Shown: positions 1 to 9,681 of the stretch, one piece after another
Layout of the letters: each line of letters begins with the position of its first letter
How positions within the stretch are numbered: the first letter of the stretch is position 1
Assembly (NCBI RefSeq): GCF_012726295.1
Contig: NZ_JABAOB010000009.1
Coordinates: 62,001-126,000, forward strand
DNA: 64,000 bases
Source of the DNA: Chitinophaga sp. Ak27
GTDB lineage: Bacteria > Bacteroidota > Bacteroidia > Chitinophagales > Chitinophagaceae
Direction of reading: 5' to 3'
Notes under the pieces: generated by a model
The model's database searches: none
Told to the model about the DNA's origin: nothing
The model's input: the letters and a program-made list of their open reading frames with translations, nothing else
Made by a program: the position numbers and the translations under genes

Positions 1-1
1 G

Positions 2-1339
2 TGGATAGGCGGCTTCTCATCTGCTCCCAATACAAAAACACCGGAACAGCTGGTGCCGGATCCCGCGGCAGCTAAACAGCAAATAAAGCTGCTCTGGATC
101 TCCTGCGGCGCCAGCGATGGATTAATTACATTCAGTAAACGCACGCACGAATACCTGCAAAAGAATAATGTGCCGCATATCTATTACATTGAGCCGGGTG
201 TGCACGATTTTAAAGTTTGGAAGAATGGATTGTATATGTTTTCCCAACTAATCTTTAAACCGGTAGATACCACTACCTTCTCAAAATATCCAGCAGGCAT
301 ACCCGCGGAAACCAATGTACGCAATGCAAAATATCCACAGATACAGGCCGATCACCGCGTAATTTTCCAGGTTAAGGCGCCGGAAGCCCGGACGGTGCAG
401 GTGGACCTGGGCCGCAAATACGATATGGTAAAAGACGCCAGTGGTTTATGGACTGCAACAACAGATTCCATAGGGGAAGGCTTTCACTACTATTCATTGC
501 TGATAGATGGTGTGGCTGTTGCCGATCCCGCCAGCGAAACTTTTTATGGCATGGGCAGAATGGCAGCCGGTATTGAAATTCCCGGCGCCAACTATTATGC
601 ATTAAAAGATGTGCCGCACGGAGATATCCGTACCCGGAAATATTTCTCTAAGGTTACTGGCTCATGGCGCCAGCTATATATCTATACCCCGCCTGGCTAC
701 GATGAAAGCATAGGCAGAAAATATCCTGTGCTCTATATTTTGCACGGTGGCGGAGAAAATGAAACCGGCTGGGCCAGGCAAGGTAAAGCCGACCTGATCA
801 TGGATAATCTGATTGCTTCAAAAAAAGCCGAACCCATGTTGATCGTGATGCCGGACGCTAATGTAGGCGGTATGGCCTTCGACGAAGCTCCGTTGAAAAC
901 ATTCGAGTCAGAGCTGAAGGAGGTTATTATTCCCCTGGTAGAAAAGCAATTTCACGTTGAAACCGATGCAAGCAAAAGGGCATTGGCCGGTTTATCTATG
1001 GGAGGCATTCACACGCTTTACACTGGTATTAAAAACACGGAACTGTTTTCCTACCTGGGAGTATTTAGCTCAGGTTGGCTGCAACCCAGGCAAAGTAGCA
1101 TTGCGGAAGCGCAGTATGATTTTATGAAGGCCAATGCAACCACTATTAACAACCATCTGAAAGTGCTGTGGATTTCAATGGGAGGAAAGGAGGACATTGC
1201 ATTTAAGAACTGCCAGCTCATGCTGGCAAAGTTGGATGAACTAAAGATCAGGTATGCCTATAGTGAATACCCGGGTGGTCATACCTGGCCGGTATGGAGG
1301 AATAACTTATTCAACTTCGCACAGCAGCTTTTTAAATAA
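2..1339 (+). CDS. Tandem carbohydrate esterase (CE1-type), 5'-truncated by the window
   Basis: The reading frame is open from base 2, so the GTG at 53 is not the true start; the gene begins upstream of the window. The first ~75 visible residues are the end of one esterase alpha/beta-hydrolase domain (GGFSSAPNT near the start, then a PGVHD segment carrying the likely catalytic His). Next is a ~90-residue beta-sandwich resembling the E-set/CBM48-like modules of bacterial feruloyl esterases, then a complete second esterase domain with YTPPGY, LHGGGE, the nucleophile elbow GLSMGG (about nt 987-1004) and a terminal GGHTW His. CE1 members remove acetyl or feruloyl groups from xylan. The position ahead of the xus cassette fits xylan de-esterification. 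The visible end of the first domain resembles the separate esterase at 55962. Specificity cannot be read from the sequence. Confidence 0.85.
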   Translation, partial: WIGGFSSAPNTKTPEQLVPDPAAAKQQIKLLWISCGASDGLITFSKRTHEYLQKNNVPHIYYIEPGVHDFKVWKNGLYMFSQLIFKPVDTTTFSKYPAGIPAETNVRNAKYPQIQADHRVIFQVKAPEARTVQVDLGRKYDMVKDASGLWTATTDSIGEGFHYYSLLIDGVAVADPASETFYGMGRMAAGIEIPGANYYALKDVPHGDIRTRKYFSKVTGSWRQLYIYTPPGYDESIGRKYPVLYILHGGGENETGWARQGKADLIMDNLIASKKAEPMLIVMPDANVGGMAFDEAPLKTFESELKEVIIPLVEKQFHVETDASKRALAGLSMGGIHTLYTGIKNTELFSYLGVFSSGWLQPRQSSIAEAQYDFMKANATTINNHLKVLWISMGGKEDIAFKNCQLMLAKLDELKIRYAYSEYPGGHTWPVWRNNLFNFAQQLFK

Positions 1340-1755
1340 ATGCCCTGCTGTTTATTAACAAGGCTGTTAAACGCCGGAAGATAAGGGGTTTGCAGCCTTT
1401 TTAGACATTATTGCTATCCTTTTGGAGATTAGTGCCATTGATATATACTTCCCTATTGTAGATTCGATTCATGTTTTTTGTTCCAATATCTTGTCACCCT
1501 TCTTCAATTATTACGTTATGAAAAAATGCGCTACTTAAAACGCTCAATGATTACTTATGAAATTTCAATGCGTCTGGGTCACCACGTCCCGTTACAACCA
1601 CTTTCAGTTTCATCCTTAACCAGGTAGTATCAGCATCGCTATAGCGATACTTTCTTTTTATCGCATTGTGATTGTTTATGCCGGTATTCCGGCGCGATGG
1701 CCTTTTACAGGCTGTCAGCACCCTTATTGCCCTAACATTAAATTTTTTGAATTCC
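1340..1755. other. Intergenic region upstream of the xus operon
   Basis: About 415 bases without a convincing gene. It holds the terminator-like hairpin at 1360-1402 and a perfect 14-bp palindrome, ATCGCTATAGCGAT, at 1635-1648. The palindrome abuts TACTTTCT (1648-1655), a partial match to the Bacteroidota -7 consensus TAnnTTTG. The xus promoter should lie in this stretch. A minus-strand reading frame (1551-1757) has no recognisable protein features and is treated as spurious. Confidence 0.5.
1360..1402 (+). terminator. Probable terminator after the tandem esterase
   Basis: AAGGCTG (1360-1366) pairs with CAGCCTT (1393-1399), and AAAC/GTTT extend the stem past a small internal loop. The distal arm runs directly into a T tract. 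The loop is long for an intrinsic terminator, so confidence is moderate. It would separate the esterase from the xus operon. Confidence 0.5.
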
Positions 1756-4700
1756 ATGTTTAAAATGATTCTTTCGCAGATGTCATGGAAATGGCTGGTA
1801 ATGACGGCGTTTATACTGTCGGCATTACCCGGTTATTTGCCGTTACAGGCCCAGGACGCAGGTCTCGTCCGGGGTGTAGTGCTGGATGAAAAAAAGACGC
1901 CCATCCCGGGTATAACAGTACTGGTAAAAGATACGAAGGTAAGTACCAGTACAGATGGGGATGGTAAGTTCGCCATTCATGTTCCGCCCGGCAAACAGGT
2001 ACTTGTTTTTAGTTACATAGGAAAAGTATCACAGGAAGTAAATATCCAGAACAGATCTGATATAGCCGTTGTCATGAAAGACAAGGTGGTCGGCCTGGAG
2101 GATGTCATAGTAGTGGGTTATGGCCGGCAGAAACAGGCAAGCGTAGTAGCAGCAGTTTCACAAACTACCGGCAAGGTCCTCGAACGGGCGGGCGGCGTGT
2201 CAAATATTGGCGCCGCTCTCACCGGGAATGTACCGGGTTTGATTACCGCCCAAAGTACAGGCTTGCCCGGCGAAGAAGACCCCCAGCTGCTTATACGGGG
2301 TCTTAGTACCTGGAATAACAGTAACCCGCTGATCCTGGTGGATGGTGTGGAGCGTCCTATGACTAGTGTAGACATCGGGTCTGTAGAAACGGTGACAGTT
2401 TTAAAGGATGCTTCCGCAACAGCAGTATTTGGCTCTCGCGGCGCCAATGGCGTTATCCTCATCACCACCAAAAGAGGAAAAACAGGTAAAGCCTCGATCC
2501 GTGCTACCGTAAACACGATTATGAAAGCGCCGTCTAAATTGCCCGGCAAAGCAGATTCATATGACGCGCTGCGTACCGTAAATGAAGCTATCGAGTACGA
2601 GCTGGCGCTAAAGCCGGAAAGCTGGAACAACTATTATCCGCAAGCCATTTTAGATAAATACCGGCATCCGGCTAACCTGGAGGAAGCAGAACGCTACCCA
2701 AACGTGGACTGGGAAAAAGCCCTGTTCAAGAATTATGCAATGTCGCAAAATGCCAACGTAAATATCAGTGGGGGAACACATTTTGTCAAATACTTCACCA
2801 GTGCAGATTTCCTGCATGAAGGCGACCTTTTCCGAATTTATGACAATAAGCGGGGATATAAACCAGGTTTCGGCTTTAACCGGTTAAATGCACGGTCTAA
2901 CCTCGACTTTCAATTAACGCCGTCTACACTCTTTAAAGTAAACCTCGCCGGTTCGTATGGAGTACGGAAAAGTCCATGGGGATTTTCAGGAAACCAATAC
3001 GGGTCCTGGATTGATGCTTATACCACCGCACCGGATGTATTTCTGCCGGTGTACGCCGATGGTTCCTGGGGATATTATGCGCCGAATGAAGGAAGAGCTG
3101 AAAATTCGGCCAGGAACCTCGCAGTAGGCGGTATTCAATACCAGACAACTACACGCATCACCACCGACTTTACGGTGGAGCAAAACCTCGATATGCTGCT
3201 TAAGGGGCTGAAGTTTAATGGCACGCTCTCCATGGACAATACTTTCGTGGAAAGCAACAGGGGAGTCAATGACCTTTACAATGATGTGCAACGCAAATGG
3301 ATTGATCCTGCCACAGGAAATGTGTATTACAAAAGTGCCTTTGATGGCGTTACCAATTTCGATTTCCAGGAAGGGGTAAAATGGACGCCGGCAGGGGGAG
3401 CTGTAACGGACAACCAACGCCGTTTATTTTACCAGTTACAACTGAACTATGCCAAAACAATTGCAGACAAGCACAGTGTAACCGCCATGGGGCTCCTGAA
3501 CCGCAATGTAACTGCCGCCGGCAGTATGATACCCTCATACCGGGAGGATTGGGTGTTTCGTACTACTTATACCTACAATGATAAGTATACGTTCGAGTAC
3601 AATGGCGCTTATAACGGTTCGGAGAAATTTGCTCCCAACTACCGGTTTGCATTCTTCTCTTCTGGTGGCGTGAACTGGATCGTATCCAATGAAAATTTTA
3701 TGAAGAATATCAGGTTCCTGGATTTGTTGAAGTTCCGCGCTTCGTACGGACAAACAGGATTCGATAACGTAGCGGGCCGCTTTCTATACCTCACCGAATG
3801 GGCATATGGCGGACAGGCACGGCTGGGCACTACCGGCGAAGGGGCGGAACAAAGCCCGTTTACCTGGTATCGGGAAGCTACAGTAGGTAATCCAAACGTA
3901 CAATGGGAACAGGCAGAAAAGATCAACGTAGGTACCGACTTCGAATTATTCAAAGGATTCATAAAAGGTAAGGCAGATTTCTTCCAGGATAAGCGCTCTA
4001 AAATATTGTTAGCAAACAGGTCCTCTGTACCTTCTTATTACGGTACCACCCCGCCGGTGGCCAACCTGGGCCGGGTTACCTCTCACGGGTATGAACTGGA
4101 GCTACACTTCAACTACCAGGCTTCTAAACAAACCAGGATTTGGTCTGACCTGAATATGACCCATACAAAAAACAAAATCATTGAAGCAGATAACCCGGCA
4201 TTGTTACCTGCCTATCAAAAATCCGAAGGTATGCAAATTGGCCAGGCTTATTCCTATGTGAGCCAGGGATATTATAATACCTGGGACGAGCTGTATGGAA
4301 GCACCATGCACAATACCAACGACAATCAGAAATTGCCTGGCAACTACTATCTCGTAGATTATAACGGAGACGGCGTCATTGACGCGCGGGATAATATTCC
4401 TTATGGTCATAGCGGATGGCCCACTAATACTTACAATGCCACTTTCGGGATAGACTGGAAAGGGCTAAGTGCGTTTGTACAATTCTATGGCGCCAATAAT
4501 GTTACCCGCCAGGTAGTTTTTAATAGCTTATCCTCTCAGGGGCATACCGTTTATAATGAAGGCAGCTACTGGTCGAAGGACAATACCAGTGCAGACGTGC
4601 CTATGCCCCGCTGGTTGTCAACACCGGCCGGCTATTACCGGGGTACACAATATATGTTTGATGGCTCCTACCTGCGATTGAAGAACGCTGAAATTGCCTA

Positions 4701-4893
4701 TACATTCAATACAGGATTTATAAAACGTATAGGGCTCGAATCACTGAGAGTTTATCTCAACGGCAACAACCTGGCCGCGTGGAGCAAGATGCCAGACGAC
4801 CGCGAGTCCAACTTCGCCGGTACCGGTTGGGCCTCGCAGGGAGCTTACCCTACAGTGAAGCGCTATAATCTGGGCGCCAATTTTACCTTCTAA
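1756..4893 (+). CDS. xusA: SusC-family TonB-dependent outer membrane transporter (XusA-like)
   Basis: TonB-dependent importer for xylo-oligosaccharides in the outer membrane. The frame extends upstream to a TTG at 1672, but the ATG at 1756 (or 1780) places a normal signal peptide at the N-terminus, ending at LPLQAQ. After it come a carboxypeptidase-D-like regulatory domain (about residues 37-115), a TonB-box-like VIVVGYG at 118-123, a plug with LLIRGLST, LILVDGV and DASATAVFGSRGANGV, then a long beta-barrel with a DYNGDGVID Ca-binding-like loop and a C-terminal aromatic residue (ANFTF). The 1045-residue length is normal for SusC. It is followed at once by a susD. The SusC/D-SusC/D-lipoprotein-GH10 order matches the xus xylan cassette; the symbol rests on that synteny. 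Confidence 0.9.
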   Translation: MFKMILSQMSWKWLVMTAFILSALPGYLPLQAQDAGLVRGVVLDEKKTPIPGITVLVKDTKVSTSTDGDGKFAIHVPPGKQVLVFSYIGKVSQEVNIQNRSDIAVVMKDKVVGLEDVIVVGYGRQKQASVVAAVSQTTGKVLERAGGVSNIGAALTGNVPGLITAQSTGLPGEEDPQLLIRGLSTWNNSNPLILVDGVERPMTSVDIGSVETVTVLKDASATAVFGSRGANGVILITTKRGKTGKASIRATVNTIMKAPSKLPGKADSYDALRTVNEAIEYELALKPESWNNYYPQAILDKYRHPANLEEAERYPNVDWEKALFKNYAMSQNANVNISGGTHFVKYFTSADFLHEGDLFRIYDNKRGYKPGFGFNRLNARSNLDFQLTPSTLFKVNLAGSYGVRKSPWGFSGNQYGSWIDAYTTAPDVFLPVYADGSWGYYAPNEGRAENSARNLAVGGIQYQTTTRITTDFTVEQNLDMLLKGLKFNGTLSMDNTFVESNRGVNDLYNDVQRKWIDPATGNVYYKSAFDGVTNFDFQEGVKWTPAGGAVTDNQRRLFYQLQLNYAKTIADKHSVTAMGLLNRNVTAAGSMIPSYREDWVFRTTYTYNDKYTFEYNGAYNGSEKFAPNYRFAFFSSGGVNWIVSNENFMKNIRFLDLLKFRASYGQTGFDNVAGRFLYLTEWAYGGQARLGTTGEGAEQSPFTWYREATVGNPNVQWEQAEKINVGTDFELFKGFIKGKADFFQDKRSKILLANRSSVPSYYGTTPPVANLGRVTSHGYELELHFNYQASKQTRIWSDLNMTHTKNKIIEADNPALLPAYQKSEGMQIGQAYSYVSQGYYNTWDELYGSTMHNTNDNQKLPGNYYLVDYNGDGVIDARDNIPYGHSGWPTNTYNATFGIDWKGLSAFVQFYGANNVTRQVVFNSLSSQGHTVYNEGSYWSKDNTSADVPMPRWLSTPAGYYRGTQYMFDGSYLRLKNAEIAYTFNTGFIKRIGLESLRVYLNGNNLAAWSKMPDDRESNFAGTGWASQGAYPTVKRYNLGANFTF

Positions 4894-4895
4894 AT

Positions 4896-6782
4896 ATGCA
4901 CGTTATGAATAAATATATAAAATCATTGCTGGCAACCGCCGGAGTAGCTACCGTACTTGGACTGGCATCCTGCAAAAAATTTCTCGATAGAGAACCGCAA
5001 TCTATTGTTTCGGCCGACAACGCCTTTAATACCTTTATCGGTTTTCAAGGGTATACTGAAGAGCTCTATCATTGTATACCAGATTTTACCAACGCTTACT
5101 GGACAAATTCCTGGAATTGGGGTGAAGATGAAATTCAATCGACTGCGCGTGATTTTCATTTCATTATAAAAATAGACAATGGTGATTTTTGGGGCTGGCA
5201 ATCAGAATTCGATGGCTGGCAGGCCGGTTGGATGGACAGAAACAACACCAGTACCAACGACGACCGAATGGCAAAATCATTATGGAAGCTGGGGTGGTAT
5301 GGTATCCGTAAAGCCAATATGGGCCTCGAAAACCTCAATAAACTCACCGATGCCACCCAGGAAGAAAAAGATTTGATCAAAGGTCAGCTGTTGTTTTTCA
5401 GAGGTTGGTTTCATTTTATGTTCATTCAGTATTTCGGCGGCCTGCCCTATATCGATAAAGTACTTCCGGGCGATCAGAAGCTAACATTGCCCCGGCTGAA
5501 GTATAACGAATGCGCAGATAAAGCAGCTGCAGATTTCAGTGAAGCGGCAAAACTGCTGCCGGTAAACTGGGACAATACTACTGCTGGAAAAAGGACGCTG
5601 GGAAAAAACCAGTTACGCATTAATAAGATCATGGCGTTGGGTTATCTAGGGAAAAACTACTTGTGGGCCGGAAGTCCGCTGATGAATTACGTATCTACCG
5701 GCAGCAAAACCTACAACACCACCTACTGCCAGAAGGCGGCGGAAGCTTTCGGTGAGCTGTTGCAACGCTGCGAGTCGGGCGACGCTCCTTATAGCCTCGT
5801 GGATTTTTCAAAGTACTATACTAATTTCTATAGCGCCGGCCAAAACTGGCTAATGCCAGGAAGTACAGAAGCTATTTTTCGCGGTCCTTACTATGGTGCA
5901 CATGGTTCTACCTATGGCACCGCCAAACAGTATGGCTCTGCTTTACTGACAGGGGAAACCATCACCTTTGCGCCTACTGCTAACTACGTAGATTATTATG
6001 GCATGGCTAATGGGCTGCCCATCAAAAACATTACACAGGCAGATCCGGAATCGGGCTACGATCCAGCATACCCCTGGAAAGGAAGAGATCCCCGTTTTTA
6101 TAATGACATTATTTTCGATGGCGTGAAATGTGTGCAAGGCGCCACCACAGACGAAAAAAACCGCTACGCGAATCTTTTCACCGGTGGCAGTTACCGCGAT
6201 GTTAGCAGCGCCAGCCGCACCGGTTATTTGCTCCACAAGTTTGTTCCAATGACTGCCAATAGATTTGACAACGGCTGGAGCTATGATAAAGCGCTTAACA
6301 TACACCTGCCTTACATGCGCCTGGCAGACGTGTATCTGATGTATGCAGAAGCAGCGGCGGAAGGTTATGGAACCCCTGCCGGTAAATCCGGCAATTATAC
6401 CAAAACCGCATTAGACGCCATAAATGTAATCCGCGACCGGGCTGGCGCAGGACATGTGGCCGCGCGCTTTACCGGGGCACTGGATGACTTTATGGGCGAG
6501 GTGCGGCGCGAAAGAGCGGTGGAGCTATCTTTTGAAGGTCATCGCTTTAATGATCTGAGAAGATGGATGTTGCTGATACATAGCCCGTATACCCTGAAAA
6601 AATCTGTTGAGTTTGACCGGTCGCCGGCATTCAGTACTACTGATCCCACGAATAATAAGGTACTCAACTTACGTGAAGCGGTCATCCTGGAACGCAAGTA
6701 TTCAGAGAAACATTATTGGTTACCGCTGAAAAACGCCGATGCCAATATGTACCTGGAGTTCCCACAAAACCCTGGATGGTAA
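4896..6782 (+). CDS. xusB: SusD-family surface glycan-binding lipoprotein (XusB-like)
   Basis: Surface lipoprotein that caps the SusC barrel and binds the glycan. The signal peptide has a clear lipobox, GLASC, with Cys26 as the lipidation site; an internal Met at residue 4 is an equally plausible start. The RagB/SusD fold shows in the TPR-like helical N-terminal half with a RGWFHFMFIQYFGGLP motif, the YLMYAEAAAEGYG segment, and the C-terminal ERAVELSFEGHRFNDLRRW signature followed by a tail ending near the P-x-x-P-G-W terminus typical of SusD. It starts two bases after the xusA stop, so the two are co-transcribed and probably translationally coupled. The length (628 residues) is in the upper part of the family range. 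Confidence 0.93.
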   Translation: MHVMNKYIKSLLATAGVATVLGLASCKKFLDREPQSIVSADNAFNTFIGFQGYTEELYHCIPDFTNAYWTNSWNWGEDEIQSTARDFHFIIKIDNGDFWGWQSEFDGWQAGWMDRNNTSTNDDRMAKSLWKLGWYGIRKANMGLENLNKLTDATQEEKDLIKGQLLFFRGWFHFMFIQYFGGLPYIDKVLPGDQKLTLPRLKYNECADKAAADFSEAAKLLPVNWDNTTAGKRTLGKNQLRINKIMALGYLGKNYLWAGSPLMNYVSTGSKTYNTTYCQKAAEAFGELLQRCESGDAPYSLVDFSKYYTNFYSAGQNWLMPGSTEAIFRGPYYGAHGSTYGTAKQYGSALLTGETITFAPTANYVDYYGMANGLPIKNITQADPESGYDPAYPWKGRDPRFYNDIIFDGVKCVQGATTDEKNRYANLFTGGSYRDVSSASRTGYLLHKFVPMTANRFDNGWSYDKALNIHLPYMRLADVYLMYAEAAAEGYGTPAGKSGNYTKTALDAINVIRDRAGAGHVAARFTGALDDFMGEVRRERAVELSFEGHRFNDLRRWMLLIHSPYTLKKSVEFDRSPAFSTTDPTNNKVLNLREAVILERKYSEKHYWLPLKNADANMYLEFPQNPGW

Positions 6783-6828
6783 AACGTGCTATTGCTGCAT
6801 GTATCGTTTACGCTAATTTCAAAAATTC

Positions 6829-9648
6829 ATGAATCAGATGAAAGCTTTAATAGCCGCAATAGCATTAACTGGCCTCATGCCAGCGGTGCAGGCACAGGAT
6901 ACTACAGGCATTACGATATCAAATGTTCCTGACAACAATACAGCGCAGGTGGCATTCCGCAAGGTGGATAAGAAAGATCTGTTGGGTGGTATTGCTGTAG
7001 TAGATATATCCTCGCAAATGCCCCGGAACTATATGAATTATAGCCTCGAAAATATGGAAAGTTGGGCCAGTGGTTTTAACGGAAATAGTATGTGGGGGCT
7101 GGGTAGTTACCTGCTTGTCATTGACGGGGTTCCCCGCGACGCTACCAATGTATTGCCCACCGAGATAGAACAGATCTCTTTTCTCAAAGGGGTCAATGCC
7201 GTGGCATTATACGGTAGCCGGGCCGCGAAAGGGGTGGTATATATTACGACCAAGAGAGGGAACGCCGGTAAGCAGCGGATAGATGTAAGAGCAAATACCG
7301 GGATCAACGTTCCTAAGGCATATCCCGCCTACCTGGGATCGGCGGAGTATATGACGCTCTATAATGAAGCCCGCCGTAATGACGGACTCGCGGAACTATA
7401 TAGTCCTGAGACTATTTACCAGTACGCTTCCGGTAAAAATAAATACCGGTATCCCGATGTAGATTATTATGCAGATGAATATCTTAAAAAGTTCTTTAGC
7501 CGGTACGATGTAACGGCGGAAATATCCGGTGGAAATAATAAGGCACGCTATTATACCAATATTGGTTACCAGGCTTCCGGATCGCTGCTCAACTTTGGAG
7601 AGGCACGGCAAAATGGAAAATCCGACCGCTTCAACCTGCGTGGCAATGTAGACGTTAACCTGAGCGATTATATTTCCTGTAACGTAGATGCCAGCGCTAT
7701 TTTTTATACCGGCAGAGGGGTAAATACTGATTACTGGGCAAATGCGGCCACCTTACGTCCTTATCGTTTTGCACCGCTTATTCCTATAGACAGGATAGAG
7801 GCAGATGATGAGGCGTCTAATGTACTGGTAAAAAACAGCAATCATATTATTGATGGAAAGTATTTACTGGGAGGTACCCAACTGGATCAAACCAATCCCT
7901 TTGCAGCCATCTATGCCGGTGGTAACAACCGGTATATAAGCCGGCAGTTTCAATTTAATACCGGTGTGAATGCAGATCTGAGAAATTTGCTGAAAGGCCT
8001 TTCCTTTCATGCTACGTTTGCAGTTGATTATAATACTTCTTACAACCTGGCTTACAATAATAGCTATGCTGTGTATGCGCCTGTGTGGAATACGTATTCG
8101 GGGCAGGACTTAATCAGCAGCCTTACCCAATACGGGAAGGATGCTACTTCGGGGGTGCAGAATGTGAGCAATAGCTGGTATCGTCAAACCATTGCGGCTA
8201 CCGGTCAGTTTAATTACCTCAATACCATTCGCGACAAGCATCATCTTTCTGCTGTTTTATTGGTGAATGGTTTCCAGCAATCAGAGTCGGCGGTGTATCA
8301 TCGTACCAGCAACGCTAACCTGGGGTTGCAGTTAGGCTATAATTTTAAAAATACCTATTATTTTGACTTTAGCAGCGCTATGGTCCATAGCGCGAAACTG
8401 CCGGAAGGGAACCGGAATGCCTTTTCACCGACCGTATCGCTGGGATGGCGGCTGAGCAATGCTCCTTTCCTGCGTGAGGTTTCCGTTATCGATGAGCTGC
8501 GGCTGACAGCATCTGCCGGTATACTGCATACCGACCTTGATATTGCCTCGTATTATCTGTATCAGGGGGTATATACCACACAGGGAAGCTGGTTTGGCTG
8601 GAAAGATGGTACAGGCGTACAGGCTACTGAATCGCGCCGGGGCGCTAATCCAGACATGCGCTTTCCGCAAAGAAAAGAAATCAGCATTGGCCTGGATGGT
8701 TCCTTCTTTCATCAGTTAATTAAGCTGGAAGGTAATGTCTTCGTTAATAAAACTACCGGCAACATCATCCAGCCAGATGTGCTTTATCCTTCCTATTTCA
8801 CCACCGGATTCCCGTCATCGTCTTTCATTCCATATATCAATTATAACGACGACAAACGGGTGGGATTCGACTTCAACCTTAGCTTCCAGCGTAAGGTGCG
8901 GGAGGTGAGTTATAGTGTCGGACTGGTAGGCAGCTATTATAAAACAACCGCTACAAAACGTGCCGAACGGTATGCCGACAACTATCAATATCGCCAGGGC
9001 AAACCGTTGGATGCCATATGGGGATTGCAAAGCCAGGGATTTTTCCATGATGCGGATGACATTAAAAATTCGCCGGCTCAGACTTTTGGCCAGGTAAAAC
9101 CTGGTGATATTAAGTATAAAGATCAAAATGGAGATGGCGTCATTGATGCGCGCGACGAAGTGTACCTGGGCCGTGCCGGCTGGTTTGGCTCTCCGCTTAC
9201 ATTGGGGATTAACCTGAGTGCCAAATGGAGGAATTTTTCCTTTTTTGCGTTGGGGGTAGGACGCTTTGGCGCTTATGGTATGAAGAATAACTCCTGGTTT
9301 TGGGTAGATGGAGAAGATAAATATTCTGCGGTGGTAAGAGACCGCTGGACGCCTGAAACAGCGCAAACGGCCAAATACCCGCGTCTGACCACGTTTGCCA
9401 GCGACAACAATTTCCGCAGCTCAGACTTCTGGCTATATAAAACCAACCGTATAGACCTGGCGAAAGTACAGGTTTCTTATGATATGAGCGGGTGGCTGGG
9501 CAGGAAAAAAGTGTTGAAGGAAATGGGCGTGTACATCAGCGGTTTTAACCTGCTAACGGTGTCGGCAGAACGCAAAACAATGGAAATGAATGTGGGCAGC
9601 GCTCCACAAACACGCTTATATAACCTTGGTATAAAAGGATTGTTTTAA
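6829..9648 (+). CDS. xusC: Short SusC-family transporter lacking the N-terminal regulatory domain (XusC-like)
   Basis: Second SusC-type TonB-dependent transporter of the cassette. The signal peptide ends near AVQAQ. Unlike the other three SusC proteins here, it goes from the signal peptide almost directly to a segment containing QVAFRKVDKKDLLGG, then the plug (LLVIDGVPRD, VNAVALYGSRAAKGV), with no carboxypeptidase-D-like domain. The barrel is otherwise ordinary and includes a DQNGDGVID loop. At 939 residues it is about 100 shorter than its neighbours, which corresponds to the missing domain. No frameshift or loss of the reading frame is visible, so the short form appears intact. It sits 46 bases after xusB and precedes its own susD partner. 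Confidence 0.88.
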   Translation: MNQMKALIAAIALTGLMPAVQAQDTTGITISNVPDNNTAQVAFRKVDKKDLLGGIAVVDISSQMPRNYMNYSLENMESWASGFNGNSMWGLGSYLLVIDGVPRDATNVLPTEIEQISFLKGVNAVALYGSRAAKGVVYITTKRGNAGKQRIDVRANTGINVPKAYPAYLGSAEYMTLYNEARRNDGLAELYSPETIYQYASGKNKYRYPDVDYYADEYLKKFFSRYDVTAEISGGNNKARYYTNIGYQASGSLLNFGEARQNGKSDRFNLRGNVDVNLSDYISCNVDASAIFYTGRGVNTDYWANAATLRPYRFAPLIPIDRIEADDEASNVLVKNSNHIIDGKYLLGGTQLDQTNPFAAIYAGGNNRYISRQFQFNTGVNADLRNLLKGLSFHATFAVDYNTSYNLAYNNSYAVYAPVWNTYSGQDLISSLTQYGKDATSGVQNVSNSWYRQTIAATGQFNYLNTIRDKHHLSAVLLVNGFQQSESAVYHRTSNANLGLQLGYNFKNTYYFDFSSAMVHSAKLPEGNRNAFSPTVSLGWRLSNAPFLREVSVIDELRLTASAGILHTDLDIASYYLYQGVYTTQGSWFGWKDGTGVQATESRRGANPDMRFPQRKEISIGLDGSFFHQLIKLEGNVFVNKTTGNIIQPDVLYPSYFTTGFPSSSFIPYINYNDDKRVGFDFNLSFQRKVREVSYSVGLVGSYYKTTATKRAERYADNYQYRQGKPLDAIWGLQSQGFFHDADDIKNSPAQTFGQVKPGDIKYKDQNGDGVIDARDEVYLGRAGWFGSPLTLGINLSAKWRNFSFFALGVGRFGAYGMKNNSWFWVDGEDKYSAVVRDRWTPETAQTAKYPRLTTFASDNNFRSSDFWLYKTNRIDLAKVQVSYDMSGWLGRKKVLKEMGVYISGFNLLTVSAERKTMEMNVGSAPQTRLYNLGIKGLF

Positions 9649-9681
9649 TCTTTTTCAGTAGCATAACTAAGTTCCCGTTTT

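Noticed and set aside
53..55. GTG as start of the first gene
   Set aside because: The frame is open to base 2, and the upstream residues (GGFSSAPNT) match a conserved esterase strand, so the gene is truncated by the window.
2118..2630. 170-codon minus-strand reading frame inside the first susC
   Set aside because: It lies fully opposite a well-supported susC and has no signal, domain or start context.
8815..9366. 183-codon minus-strand reading frame inside the second susC
   Set aside because: It is antisense to the conserved SusC barrel and carries no recognisable protein features.
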